Part shown: positions 12,461 to 27,400 of the stretch, piece by piece
How positions within the stretch are numbered: the stretch's first letter is position 1
Layout: every line of letters starts with the position of its first letter
Assembly (NCBI GenBank): GCA_903813345.2
Contig: CAIIXF020000010.1
Span: 983,169 to 1,047,168, forward strand
From: Owenia fusiformis
Lineage: Eukaryota; Annelida; Polychaeta; Sabellida; Oweniidae
Length of the DNA stretch: 64,000 bases
Reading direction: 5' to 3'
The notes under the pieces: generated by a model
The model's database searches: none
What the model saw: only the letters and a program-made list of their open reading frames with translations
Told to the model about the DNA's origin: nothing
Translations under genes and position numbers: made by a program

Positions 12461-15400
12461 TTACCTCCACTGCAGTCGCAGAATCTCCAACCATTCTTAC
12501 TGGTTGTTCAAGGAGAGCCGCAATCTCCTTTGCCCGTCGGAGTTTGTCCTCAAGAGTAGCCATCTTGCTTTCTATATCAATTCGTGATTGGTTGATTTCT
12601 GCCTGAACACCCTGGGTGATATCAATTTGCCGCTGCACCACATTATTTAAATCTGATGTAAAGGCATCCACTGTAACACAAAAATGCAATACAAAAATGA
12701 TTTAAAAGTAAATGTTATCAAAATAAGCAATTAAAGAATGAGACTCTGAAATAATTAACAGAAAATGCATCTTTCAGTCATTTGTTATGATATTTCGCCA
12801 AATAACCATGACAACATGTTGGAAACATATAGTTATTCATGTTCATTGTTCTAAGTACTTGACACATGGGAAATACCAGAGAAAAAATTCTAATTGTTAA
12901 TATTTAAAATTAAATCAATTATTATAATTACATATTTTTTATATTTGATTAGAATAAGAAATGTGTATGTAATTTTTGGGTTGTATAGAGCAATGGTTCA
13001 ATGGGCTTACATTGATTTACTGTGTCTGACATTAACACAGATGCATTCTTCACAGTGCCCTGAATTACAGCAACAGTGTTTTCCTGACTGTTCATGGCAT
13101 CTGTCAGTGCTGCATCTTGCGCTAGTGTTGTCATGGCAGTGTTGTCAGCTAAAGTTGCATCAGCTTTTCCTTCACCTACTTTGGTCATGACTTGGTTGCC
13201 TTGGAAACAATAAAAAAACTCTTATTGCATCAAAACATTAGAGATACGTCAAATCTTTAGGGAAAAAGTGAAACAAAATGACAAGTTGGTTTGCAAGTTT
13301 CTGGTTGATTTAAAAACATAATTGTTCAATTTCACATGTCTACATAAACATTTAAGATTGAAGTACATGTATGTATTCTATTTTTCCAAAATAAGCAATT
13401 AGATTAAAATATCTACTAAAATATTTCACTCTGAAAAAGAATGTACATTGTTAATGTAAATAAATCCCTTTTCACTCTTTGCAATGAACTTGGAAAAAAC
13501 AAATTGACATCAGTTTTTCCACCTTAGTTGTAAATATCAAATAGAGTTGATAGACCTGACCAAACAACCCACTCTAAACATACCACTCACCAAACAACCC
13601 ACTGTAAACATACCATTCACCAAACAACCCACTCTAAACATACCATTCACCAAACGACCCACTCTAAACATACCATTCACCAAACAACCCACTCTAAACA
13701 TACCATTCACCAAACAACCCACTCTAAACATACCATTCACCAAACAACCCACTCTAAACATATCATTCACCAAACAACCCACTCTAAACATACCATTCAC
13801 CACTGCGATGAGGTCTAATGCCTTCTGATCAAAGGCAGCAATATCGTTGTCAATATCACTCCATTTCTGGACTGCAGCATCCATTTCTCCTCTGGCATTG
13901 TCCACTTGGTTGCCCAACTCTATAACATGTTATGTGTAAATGCTGTATCATTCATGTAAGAATAAGAAGTGAGATGAAATTACAAAATAAAATATATGAT
14001 ATCCATGTACAAGTATTGAAAATTAAAAAAAAGAATTGCTTATTTTACTAATCTGTTGCTTTATTCCTCATTAAACGTTCCTAAATATGAGAAGTTTGTA
14101 TCTGACCTTTTTCTATCAAAGTTTCTCAAAATCACAGGGTCTATTATAATGTTGGTAAATATAACTATGGTAACTATCTATTGTCATTGCAGAAGAGAGA
14201 GAACAATCAATGATAACATTTCTAATTATTTACTAATTCATACTAAGTCATGCTTACCTTGTGAATCCAGATTAGTGTTTTCAACCAATAGTGAGATTTG
14301 TGCGCTGTCATCTTTACTGGTGACAGCCAAAGCATTGAGACTATCTGATGTAACATCCTTTAGAGACTCCAAAGCTACAGAAATATAATCATTTTAATGT
14401 CTTAATTTTTTTTCAAGTAAATATGATTGTCAATGGATCAGGAGATTTTGCTGGTGAGTAATTTTGGGGGAAATAATAGCATTAATTTGAGCCATTTGCT
14501 GTAGTTTTACATATTAGGTGATAACTTGATTTCAATATTTTGTCAAAAGATGTAATTCCAGGAAACCAAGTATCAAAAAGCATGGTGTATATCTAATCAT
14601 CTCCTTCACTTTTTCAAAGATTCTACCTGAGAACACTGTTTCATTGGCTAATGTTGCTAGAGCTAGGGACTGATTCAGGGTTGCAGTTGTAGTTTCATAT
14701 GTATTAATCGCTGCAACTGCTCTCTCTCCTCTTGGTTTCACTTTGTCAAATTCACTGAAAGATGAAAAAAAGTATTTTCTCAGTACAAAGTATTCATGCT
14801 ATCCTATATTGCATGTTCATGGACAACCCATTTGGTTAATCAATTATGATTATATTGCTTGCTTTTGGACATCCTTTTTATAGTGTTATTGATCAATTGT
14901 TCAATACTACCAAAAGACCACTTCATGCAAAGTGTTGGGTGAGGTAGGATAGTGTGAATTATCACTTTTGTGTAGAAAAAGTCGGGCCAGACCCTTTTTA
15001 CTGACATGCTCAGAGTGACATTTTACTCTGTTCTCCAATCATTAATAACAATTTAACTGTTCTTACAATGCTAGATCGTTAGCAGCTCCAGTGAGTGCGC
15101 TAGCGTACACCTCAGCCTGAGTAACACTTGCAATTTAACTGTACTTACAATGCTAGATCATTAGCAGCTCCAGTGAGTGTGCTAGCGTACACCTCAGCCT
15201 GAGTAACACTTGCAATTTAACTGTACTTACAATGCTAGATCATTAGCAGCTCCAGTGAGTGTGCTAGCGTACACCTCAGCCTGAGTAACACTTGCAATTT
15301 AACTGTACTTACAATGCTAGATCATTAGCAGCTCCAGTGAGTGTGCTAGCGTACACCTCAGCCTGAGTAACACTTGCAATTTAACTGTACTTACAATGCT

Positions 15401-18400
15401 AGATCATTAGCAGCTCCAGTGAGTTCACTTGCGTACACCTCTGCCTGAGTAACACTTGATGTGTTGTATTCCTGATTAGACGCTATGGCATTATCTAGCT
15501 CTACAGATCCTTCTGCCCAACTGTATATACCTAGAAAATGATGATTCTAAAGTAATTACGTTATGCGAATGTATACAAACACTAAATCCCTTGTGGAGAT
15601 TTTCAATATGAAATAGGAAATTAAAGTATGAGATATAACAGTGAAATGAAAGTCAGGTTTACTTGACAATTAAATGAATCTAATAAGATACATTTTGGTC
15701 CTTTAGTGTTAGTGGAATCTCATAAAACACTTCTTTTATTAACAAGTTCTACAACGGGAACTGCATAGAACTTCAGATTGTCAAAAATGGAACTAAATTT
15801 TTTTCTATATTTCTCAATTAGTCAAAATAGCAAGTTTGGGGAAACAAACTATGCATTTGATTGAAATATTCTATGAGAGTGGAAGGGATCTCCATAAGAG
15901 CCATTCTCACTTAAAAATCAAACAATGCCATGCTAGTAGTCATCAATTGCTCATGCACATTGTAAGTTATACAATCTCTAAAAACAGAGAAGTTTCTAAA
16001 AGGCATTCTCCATTCAGGTAAAACAACATTGAATAAAATGTGAACTAATGTTTAGATTTGTGCATCCTAAGCAAGCAGTGCATTTTGTGAGGAGGGTAAA
16101 GATTTCCAAGTTTTAATCATCAGCAGCTAAAAGTTGCATCCTGGGTTTCTTACATATGAGAGATTGAATGTGAAACCCTACTTATAACTCTAGACAGAAA
16201 ATGTGGTGTTGTGACTTCTGACTACATTGTCTGATTGGATAAGGCAAGGAATCATCTGTTATTTAAAGAGTTGAATAGAGGTGACCTCTTGAAGAGGGTA
16301 AGAAACCAATATAAAGTGAAGTGATATCATCTCAAGCTGCAATGAAACTCACCAGAAATCTGATAAACATTATTGGACCAAACTCCCCCTTCCCCATCTG
16401 GAGAACAGTCAGGGGAACGTCCATATTTATTGTACGTGTGACACGCATTTTCACTTGAATAACATTGCCCACCAGCCTGGACAGCGAAACACCTATAACC
16501 TCGACGTAATGTTGCTTGGTAGCATTTTGATATGGCATCGACACGAAATTTGTAGGATCCATCAAGGATAGGATCTTGGCCCTCAAGTGTTGTAATGGCT
16601 CTAAGGATATTGTCCCACCAGCATCCTAGACTGGTGTACTCTGCAGGGAAGGATCAGTATTATCGTTGCACAGGAAGAAATGTATCAATCCAAGACGAGG
16701 AAAGGAAATGAAATGCCATATACCACAATTTGCAGAGAATAGATATTTGAGATATCAAACTATCTAGTCGACAAGATACACAAATACAATAGAGTAAAAA
16801 TGTGTAAGGCAGCATGCATGAATGTATGAAAGATGATAATAGCTTATGTGGACACCTGTAAATATAGGACTGTTAAAAGGCATACATGTACTGTGAAAGA
16901 CACATGTGTATGACATATGCAAATAAACATTTTTAGGAAGCGTGTGAAAGACACATGGAAACAACATCATGACAACAACATAAGACACAGATCTACAGTG
17001 CCATAAGACACCTGGTCGATGAAACATGTAAAATACACACAGATCTACAGTGCCATAAGACACCTGGTCGATGAAACATGTAAAATACACACAGATCTAC
17101 AGTGCCATAAGACACCTGGTTGATGAAACATGTAAAATACACACAGATCTACAGTGCCATAAGACACCTGGTTGATGAAACGTGTAAAATACACACAGAT
17201 CTTCAGTGCCATAAGACACCTGATTGATGAAACATGTAAAATACACACAGATCGACAGTGCCATAAGACACCGGGTTGGTGAAAAATGTAAAAAACACAC
17301 AGATCTTCAGTGCCATAAGACACCTGGTTGATGAAACATGTAAAATACACACAGATCTACATTGCCATAAGACACCTGGTTGATGAAACATGTAAAAACA
17401 CACAGATCTTCAGTGCCATAAGACACCTGGTTGATGAAACGTGTAAAGTACACACAGATCTACAGTGCCATAAGAAACCTGGTTGATGAAACGTGTAAAA
17501 TACACACAGATCTTCAGTGCCATAAGACACCTGGTTGATGAAACATGTAAAATACACACAGATCTACATTGCCATAAGACACCTGGTTGAGGAAAAATGT
17601 AAAACACACACAGACTGCAGTGCCATAAGACACCTGGTTGATGAAACATGTAAAAAACACATGTCTGAGAAAAATGTAAAACACATATTATAAACAACAA
17701 CTGACTAAAGACATCTTGAATCACTACAATACCACATATGATAGAGTAAACACAAGTAACTTATATATGTACATGGTGTTAAATATGTATACACCATGGA
17801 TGTACAATTCAACAATACAAAAAGGAAGAGAGCAATTGTCAGACTTAACAAGACAGATAGCAGATGGCCACTCCACTGTTGACATGGCAACGGCACAACT
17901 TAATTAAGAAAAGTATCGCTCCTCTACCAAATATAAATTCCCATAGTAACCCAATCACCCATGCTCACTCACCATGCACCCATGTACTCAATATACACAA
18001 ACATCCATAAACAATATTAACATACGCATACAAAATCCCCATCCAAAATAAATGCATTGCGTAACAAATAAGCAAACTAAAACTCTCCTTGATATTATAT
18101 TTTAAATGCATTTTTAATGTAAAGTAATTTGTATTCATGACAAAATTGACAAGCTCAATTTTTGTTCATTATATGGTATTCCACATTTGATTTAGCAAAG
18201 ATGGGAAATCCTTTTCAAGGCCAAATTCATATGTTACTCTTGAATTTCTGATACAATCATTGTCCCAAGCACCTACCTTGGGCATATACATTTGAGTTGA
18301 GAGGTAACAATCCAACTAGGATACCCCCATACAATATAGTGTCCGTGTCCTTGAATGCTTGGGCCCCTTCATTAAAGCTGGTCTCACTCAACGCAAGGGT

Positions 18401-21400
18401 AGTAGTCGCCATGCTCTGACTTGATTCTATCTCCCCTACCAAGCTATCTGTGTAGTTTTTGTGGCCCTGGAAAACATGGCAAAAGTTATAGGAAGGCAGA
18501 AATGTAATTATCTTATTCAGCATACATTTGTTTAACTATATTAATGAAACCGCAATTGTAATAGACAGTTTAGTGATTTAGTGATAATCACTTTGATGAT
18601 TTCTTTTTTCAATTCATGGCCCTCATAATTAATAGCGTTCTCTCAGGATTTCCATTCTTTTTCTGTCATTTTTTTATAATCATTTTAAAGATGTAGCTCA
18701 ACACTGTTTTAATCTTCAAACTAGCGAAAAGTGTACCCTATTTATTTTATTTTCATTATTTATTTATATACCCTAAGCATCAGAATAAGTACTTCCCAAA
18801 TTTCCTTGCAAAACAATACCATTTTAGTGGAACATTTCAACCTTTTGGCTGCAACTACAAAATTTCCAGAGTTGAAACGAGACGATTGTCCTAGCCTATT
18901 TGTAACAATTTTATCTAGTTAGTACTTGGAGTCTAGCTTGAATTAAATGGTTTTGACTGTACACTGATCTTCAACATATTGTTTTTAATACAATCATAAA
19001 TTGTAGGAAGAGCAGACATAATAAACAAACCATCCCCTCAGTGATTAGTAGATCTATTCTCTGAACCGTTGACTCTACATCTCCTGTGCGTCCTAGAAGT
19101 GTCTCCCCCTGGAGGAGCAATTGTTGAAATTCAGCCTCTGCAGCAAGACAACTCTCTCGCATTTCTTCAAATTGTGTTGCCTGAAATTAAACATTTCATG
19201 TTCAAGTCCAAAAGTTTTATTGAAACAACATAATAAGCAATACATAGAGAGGTCCTGTAAGTTGAATAATTCAAATAAGATGTTTCTGGTTCCTTCATTG
19301 AATCAACATGATATAAAAGATTTAGTAACATTGAAAATTTAGTAACATGACAGAAAGAGATGCATAGTAACAAGAGAGTAAGAGAAAACTTAGTCAAAGG
19401 ACAGGAAGAGATGCGTAGTAACAAGAGAGTAAGAGAAAACTTAGTCAAAGGACAGGAAGAGATGCATAGTAACAAGAGAGTAAGAGAAAACTTAGTCAAA
19501 GGACAGAAAGAGATGCGTAGTAACAAGAGAGTAAGAGAAACTTAGTCAAAGGACAGAAAGAGAAACATGTACATATATATAGAGTACACAAACCTGGTCA
19601 TTTGTTTTATTGCGCATTATCGCCACATCAACAGCTAAAGTATTCATGAGGGGGGTCTCTGCTTGTATACGTCCAATCTCATCAGAGAATGTATTGTCCA
19701 TGTGTACGTATATAATATCAGTTACATCAAGTAGCTGCAATAAAAATAAATGATTATTATGAATATGATACTATTCAATCATTAAATGCTGTCAGAAATT
19801 TCTGTTGATCAACTAAAATGTTAAAACTGTACTTGTTTATTTGAAACATTTATTCACTCCATTGTTAAAAACTCTAAATATTATTTGTTTTATGGAAACC
19901 ATTCTAATTTAATTCCTAGAGTGTTATTAATAAAATCATGGTGCGTTTTTGAGAAAATGTAGGGTCTACAATCCACTCGTCAAACTTTCTTTTAACCAAC
20001 ATTTTCTTCCAAAATATGTCGCAAAGAATACTATTGATCAAAGCTTCTAGCATGCAACAGCAAAATAACTGTGGTGTGATCTACGTTCCACACTTACGCC
20101 TTGGACTGTGGTGTTATACATGGTGAGTTGCTCTACTAAAAGGTGAGCTGTTGTATTCTCTTCCTTTGCTATCTGAACTGATAGATTTGCATTTGTCTCA
20201 AGCTGCTGTATCCGCATCAATTCAGCCTCCGTATCCCTCTGGAGTTGATCTGTATTATCCACTGTTGAATTGAGCTGGAGAGACAAGTACATGTATATTC
20301 AATCATTAAACTTATTAAGCTTATAATCAAGAAAAAGGGGTGGACTTTTGAATAAGCTTTTTACCAAACTAATATCTGGAGCAAATCTGTATTATTTAGT
20401 GTTGAATTAGATTGGAGATATAAATAAACAAATTAATATTGTGGTTTAGCATTTTTTGATTTACAGGGTGATCCAAAAATGCAACCCTCCATTTCTTCAA
20501 CAGTTTTCTTAAATGGAGGTTGATTTGGGTTTTTGACAGTTCCGTCTGTTCTAAACTTCCTATATCTAAAAATCAATGATTTATCTGTGTAATGATGACA
20601 TTCATAACTTTCCTTCCCATCTAAAAATCAACAACAATGGTTTACTGGGTAACGCGATATTCAAACTTATGTCTAAATTCAGCTTGAGCTGGAACAAAGG
20701 ATTTTCTACGAAAGTATGCCTTAATGATAAAGGATTATTCCCCTTTTGAACACAACATATTCTGAAAATAAAAGCACTACATTATCCCACATTGCATGTA
20801 CTATCTGAAAATCAAAAATAATTAAGATATCTGTTATATTAAGAAAGTTATTCAAGAAATGGAGGGTTGCATTTTTGGGTCACCCTGTATATGGATTTAA
20901 TAACTGTTATAAAAAAAGAAATGGGAGTGGAATTTGGATTTAAGCTTTTTATCTTTAATGATTTAACTTGTATTTTCAAATATTTGATGGCAGGTGGATG
21001 CATAAAAAGTGCATGCATGCACTAATTTATTCTCGCGTTTTATGATTTTAGCTATTTTTGATTATACTTTGTTCCTATAATTTCTGCTTCTTCAGTACCT
21101 TGGTTAGAAGATCTGTAAGATTCTGTTGTAGCACTGGCTCTATAGCTTTCAGTGATTCTGTGCTCACACTGAGCACATCAAGTGCATCCTCAGTGACACC
21201 AAATCCTCCCAAAGTATTATTCAGCACCTGAAATATAAGACAAGATGTCAAATGATTTATGTCTGTAGGTGGGAGGAGGGGGGGGGGGTATTTACAAAAG
21301 GTATCTTGAAAAAAGCCATGTTTTAAAACAGGCCTAAAACCTTATGGAGAACTGAGTAATGAAACCAACTTATAGCAATCGTTACATTTAAACTTTTGCC

Positions 21401-24400
21401 TTTGTGAGCATTTCTGGATACAAGTCAAATCATCCCCTAAATTGGTCCTTTATACAAGAGATAAATAGAAAACAGCAACTCCATGGAGAAGCGAATCCCA
21501 AATTCCTTCGAGCAGAGGTCCTACACCCATAAGGAATAAGCCTATATTTGAATCAAATCCATCAACCGGTATTCGAGTTATCATCCGGACACACAGATGA
21601 AAGGACGGATGTATGGACAGACGTCATTTGTTGCTGCTGCATCAGTGTCTTCATTTATTGTTTTCTTATTTCTTTGTTTTCATTTGATTGTCATGTTAGA
21701 TATTATTCTTTCTTCATGGTTGGCTTTCCTATATCCTCCTTGAATTTCATTCAGTGGGATAATTAACATAAAGGTCACCCTTATAATTTGGTAAGGTTTT
21801 GTAGATCTCTGTCATTGTCTTGTATCTGTGGGATAATTAACATAAAGGTCACCCTTATACCTTGGTTAGGTTTTGTAGATCTCTGTCATTGTCTTGTATC
21901 TGTGGCATAATTAACATAAAGGTCACCCTTATACCTTGGTTAGGTTTTGTAGATCTCTGTCATTGTCTTGTATCTGTGGGATAATTAACATAAAGGTCAC
22001 CCTTATACCTTGGTTAGGTTTTGTAGATCTCTGTCATTGTCTTGTATCTGTGGCATAATTAACATAAAGGTCACCCTTATACCTTGGTTAGGTTTTGTAG
22101 ATCTCTGTCATTGTCTTGTATCTGTGAGATAATTAACATAAAGGTCACCCTTATACCTTGGTTAGGTTTTGTAGATCTCTGTCATTGTCTTGTATCTGTG
22201 GGATAATTAACATAAAGGTCACCCTTATACCTTGGTTAGGTTTTGTAGATCTCTGTCATTGTCTTGTATCTGTGGGATAATTAACATAAAGGTCACCCTT
22301 ATACCTTGGTTAGGTTTTGTAGATCTCTGTCATTGTCTTGTATCTGTGGGATAATTAACATAAAGGTCACCCTTATACCTTGGTTAGGTTTTGTAGATCT
22401 CTGTCATTGTCTTGTATCTGTGGGATAATTAACATAAAGGTCACCCTTATACCTTGGTTAGGTTTTGTAGATCTCTGTCATTGTCTTGTATCTGTGGGAT
22501 AATTAACATAAAGGTCACCCTTATACCTTGGTTAGGTTTTGTAGATCTCTGTCATTGTCTTGTATCTGTGGGATAATTAACATAAAGGTCACCCTTATAC
22601 CTTGGTTAGGTTTTGTAGATCTCTGTCATTGTCTTGTATCTGTGGGATAATTAACATAAAGGTCACCCTTATACCTTGGTTAGGTTTTGTAGATCTCTGT
22701 CATTGTCTTGAATCTGTGGGATAATTAACATAAAGGTCACCCTTATACCTTGGTTAGGTTTTGTAGATCTCTGTCATTGTCTTGCATCTGTGGGATAATT
22801 AACATAAAGGTCACCCTTATACCTTGGTTAGGTTTTGTAGATCTCTGTCATTGTCTTGTATCTGTGAGATTATTAACATAAAGGTCACCCTTATACCTTG
22901 GTTAGGTTTTGTAGATCTCTGTCATTGTCTTGTATCTGTGGGATAATTAACATAAAGGTCACCCTTATACCTTGGTTAGGTTTTGTAGATCTCTGTCATT
23001 GTCTTGAATCTGTGGGATAATTAACATAAAGGTCACCCTTATACCTTGGTTAGGTTTTGTAGATCTCTGTCATTGTCTTGCATCTGTGGGATAATTAACA
23101 TAAAGGTCACCCTTATACCTTGGTTAGGTTTTGTAGATCTCTGTCATTGTCTTGTATCTGTGAGATAATTAACATAAAGGTCACCCTTATACCTTGGTTA
23201 GGTTTTGTAGATCTCTGCCATTGTCTTGTATCTGTGGGATAATTAACATAAAGGTCACCCTTATACCTTGGTTAGGTTTTGTAGATCTCTGTCATTGTCT
23301 TGTATCTGTGGGATAATTAACATAAAGGTCACCCTTATACCTTGGTTAGGTTTTGTAGATCTCTGTCATTGTCTTGTATCTGTGGGATTATTAACATAAA
23401 GGTCACCCTTATACCTTGGTTAGGTTTTGTAGATATCTGTCATTGTCTTGAATCTGTGGGATAATTAACATAAAGGTCACCCTTATACCTTGGTTAGGTT
23501 TTGTAGATCTCTGTCATTGTCTTGCATCTGTGGGATAATTAACATAAAGGTCACCCTTATACCTTGGTTATGTTTTGTAGATCTCTGTCATTGTCTTGTA
23601 TCTGTGAGATAATTAACATAAAGGTCACCCTTATACCTTGGTTAGGTTTTGTAGATCTCTGTCATTGTCTTGTATCTGTGGGATAATTAACATAAAGGTC
23701 ACCCTTATACCTTGGTTAGGTTTTGTAGATCTCTGTCATTGTCTTGTATCTGTGAGATAATTAACATAAAGGTCACCCTTATACCTTGGTTAGGTTTTGT
23801 AGATCTCTGTCATTGTCTTGTATCTGTGGGATAATTAACATAAAGGTCACCCTTATACCTTGGTTAGGTTTTGTAGATCTCTGTCATTGTCTTGTATCTG
23901 TGGGATAATTAACATAAAGGTCACCCTTATACCTTGGTTAGGTTTTGTAGATCTCTGTCATTGTCTTGAATCTGTGGAATAATTAACATAAAGGTCACCC
24001 TTATACCTTGGTTAGGTTTTGTAGATCTCTGTCATTGTCTTGTATCTGTGGGATAATTAACATAAAGGTCACCCTTATACCTTGGTTAGGTTTTGTAGAT
24101 CTCTGTCATTGTCTTGTATCTGTGGGATAATTAACATTAAGGTCACCCTTATACCTTGGTTAGGTTTTGTAGATCTCTGTCATTGTCTTGTATCTGTGGC
24201 ATAATTAACATAAAGGTCACCCTTATACCTTGGTTAGGTTTTGTAGATCTCTGTCATTGTCTTGTATCTGTCCCAGGTGTTGACTAACATTCCAATATTC
24301 CATCCAGATATCCTTCAGGAGCTGAGTATCATTTCCTAATCCATATTGGCATCTCCCACATTCTAAATGTACAAATATACGAGTACACCAAACATTAATG

Positions 24401-27400
24401 TATTTTTAGCATGCATATAGAGAATAACTGTATCTAAGACTAAATTTTTACCAAAAAATTAAAGGCTAAATTAGCTAATGAAATTATTATCGTAGTTTCA
24501 GATTATTTTTGTTTTCCTGAAAAGTTGGGGAAGGAATTATTTTCTGGTTATTTATTTTCACCATGGAAAAATAAATGCACAATACAAATTATTACATTTC
24601 ACCCTGTAGTCCGATTTAGTTATACATGTACTAAAGCTGATCAACATTTTCATGCATACTTACGTCTACATCCTGCGTCTGTGAAATCGAAATAAAGTCT
24701 CTGGCATTGGTCGCAATTTCTCCCATCAACCCCTGGTTTACACTTACACTGGCCTGTGATTGGCTCGCATGGATCATGCCCTAATGTACCAGTCTCGTTA
24801 CATGAGCACTCTGTTGAAAAAATGAAGAAATACTTTAAATGGGTTTCATTAGGTACATTTTATGAAATACAGGGTGTCCCAAAAAAGGAAACCAGCATTT
24901 AATTGCTTATTTCTCAAATGTGAATAAAAATAAGAACATTTCACGCTATCATCTTATAGGTTATGATGTCCCCTTTCTTATGATGAAAGTTGTCTATTCT
25001 CCTTCACGGATGACTGAGTTCTAAGGGATTTAAGTGACCATTTTTTGGGACACCCTGTAAATAGCTTCCTATTTGCTTGTGTAAAATACCCTTGACCAAA
25101 AAGCTTGACTTATCTACCATCTTTAAATTAGACAGGATTCTTCTAGCCAACATTCAATCAGAATATGAAGTCAGAAAACATACCAATTATATACCAATTA
25201 GTAGCTAATATTTATTTCACACTCAAATTCACAGGAAAAACTATGAAGCCACATTTGTGATTATTAAGATCCAGTCTCCATCAAATGGAAGTGTAACAAA
25301 CCAAAGGCATTTTAGTGGACTAGAAGCAAAACCAAATTCAGTTAGAAACACACAACATAAATCCATAATATACCTTGACACTCCTGTGTGGGTAAACCAA
25401 AGAATCCAGTTGTGCAAAGATCACACTTCTCCACATTTTCCACATTAGGCTTGCAAATACAGACTCCTGTGTCTTGGATGCATTGTGTAGTTTCACTACC
25501 AAACACATTACATTCACAGTCAATGCATCCTAAAAAGAGAAATAACATTGTTTGAGACTCTTAAAATAGGAGATGGGTCAGACACCCATAGCTCATGTGC
25601 AACAAATTACTTCCCCTGGTAAGGTCCCCGAGAGGCCAGAATGTATCAATGGGTTCAATGTCATAATCATTTCAGTGTCATAACTGATGGGTTATAATGG
25701 GTTCACTTCATAATGGGTTCAATGCTATAATAGAACCAATAGTGGAAATGAAAGTTAAGTAAAATTCTATGGATTTGAATAACATTACATATGTATAAAT
25801 AAAGTAGAACAAAATGAAAAGTTTTCACTGTTTCTTCTTACCAAGGAATGATGTGTTGCTGTAGCCCCAGTAGTCAACCATACATTGGTTGCATGTGGGG
25901 TTGGTCACACCTGGGTAGCATTCACACTGCCCTGAGGTCCTGTTACATACACTATTGTTTGTGCCCCTCATATCGCAGTCACATGCTGAAATATGAGTAT
26001 TAAGCATAAATATTACTATTAGTACTAAGGTAGCATTCAAACTGTCCAGAGGTCCTGTTACATACACTGTTGTTTGTGCCCCTCATATCGCAGTCACATG
26101 CTGAAATATTTTTTTAAGAAAATGTTGATCATCTCATTTAATTATCAAAATCTACTCCTGAGTACACAAACATGACAGACTTATTTGAGATAATTTGAAA
26201 TTAAATTTAATCCATCCAAAGATCATCTTTCATGTTGTTCTTAAAAAGATGATTTCTTGAGTTTTATGCATGGATATTTTGCCATTGGTAGAATGTCTAA
26301 AATACATACCATTACAATGCTGTGTGGCTGCATTGCCAAAGGTTCCATCCTCACAATGTTCACAGTAGAAGCCAGTAGTATTATGTGCACAGTTCAAACA
26401 CTCTCCTGTTGTAGAATTACAGTCATTGGTGTTCCCACTACAGTTACATTGTGTACATGTACCAGTGTCAAGCACATGTGGATCTCCCCAGTAGAATGTA
26501 TCACAACTGAAATATTAAGAGCAAGTCATTGGTATTCCCACTACAGTTACATTGTGTACATGTACCAGTGTCAAGCACATGAGGATCTCCCCAGTAGAAA
26601 GTATCACAACTGAAATATTAAGAGCAAGTCATTGGTATTCCCACTACAGTTACATTGTGTACATGTACCAGTGTCAAGCACATGTGGATCTCCCCAGTAG
26701 AATGTATCACAACTGAAATATTAAGTGCAAGTCATTGGTATTCCCACTACAGTTACATTGTGTACATGTACCAGTGTCAACTGGTCAAGCGCATGAGGAT
26801 CTCCCCAGTAGAATGTATCGCAACTGAAATATTAAGAGCAAGTCATTGGTATTCCCACTACAGTTACATTGTGTACATGTACCAGTGTCAAGCACATGTG
26901 GATCTCCCCAATAGAATGTATCACAACTGAAATATTAAGAGCAAGTCATTGGTATTCCCACTACAGTTACATTGTGTACATGTACCAGTGTCAAGCACAT
27001 GTGGATCTCCCCAGTAGAATGTATCACAACTGAAATATTAAGAGCAAGTCATTGGTATTCCCACTACAGTTACATTGTGTACATGTACCAGTGTCAAGCA
27101 CATGTGGATCTCCCCAGTAGAATGTATCACAACTGAAATATTAAGAGCAAGTCATTGGTATTCCCACTACAGTTACATTGTGTACATGTACCAGTGTCAA
27201 GCACATGTGGATCTCCCCAGTAGAATGTATCACAACTGAAATATTAAGAGCAAGTCATTGGTATTCCCACTACAGTTACATTGTGTACATGTACCAGTGT
27301 CAAGCACATGTGGATCTCCCCAGTAGAATGTATCACAACTGAAATATTAAGTGCAAGTCATTGGTATTCCCACTACAGTTACATTGTGTACATGTACCAG

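Noticed and set aside
16353-16640. Inserted-domain exon as an independent nested gene
   Set aside because: No start, stop or further exons nearby, and its phases fit the laminin intron exactly; kept as a laminin exon.
16764-17724. Many overlapping minus-strand frames of 60-108 codons
   Set aside because: They arise from the 52 bp minisatellite read in shifting frames; no start, splice or domain evidence.
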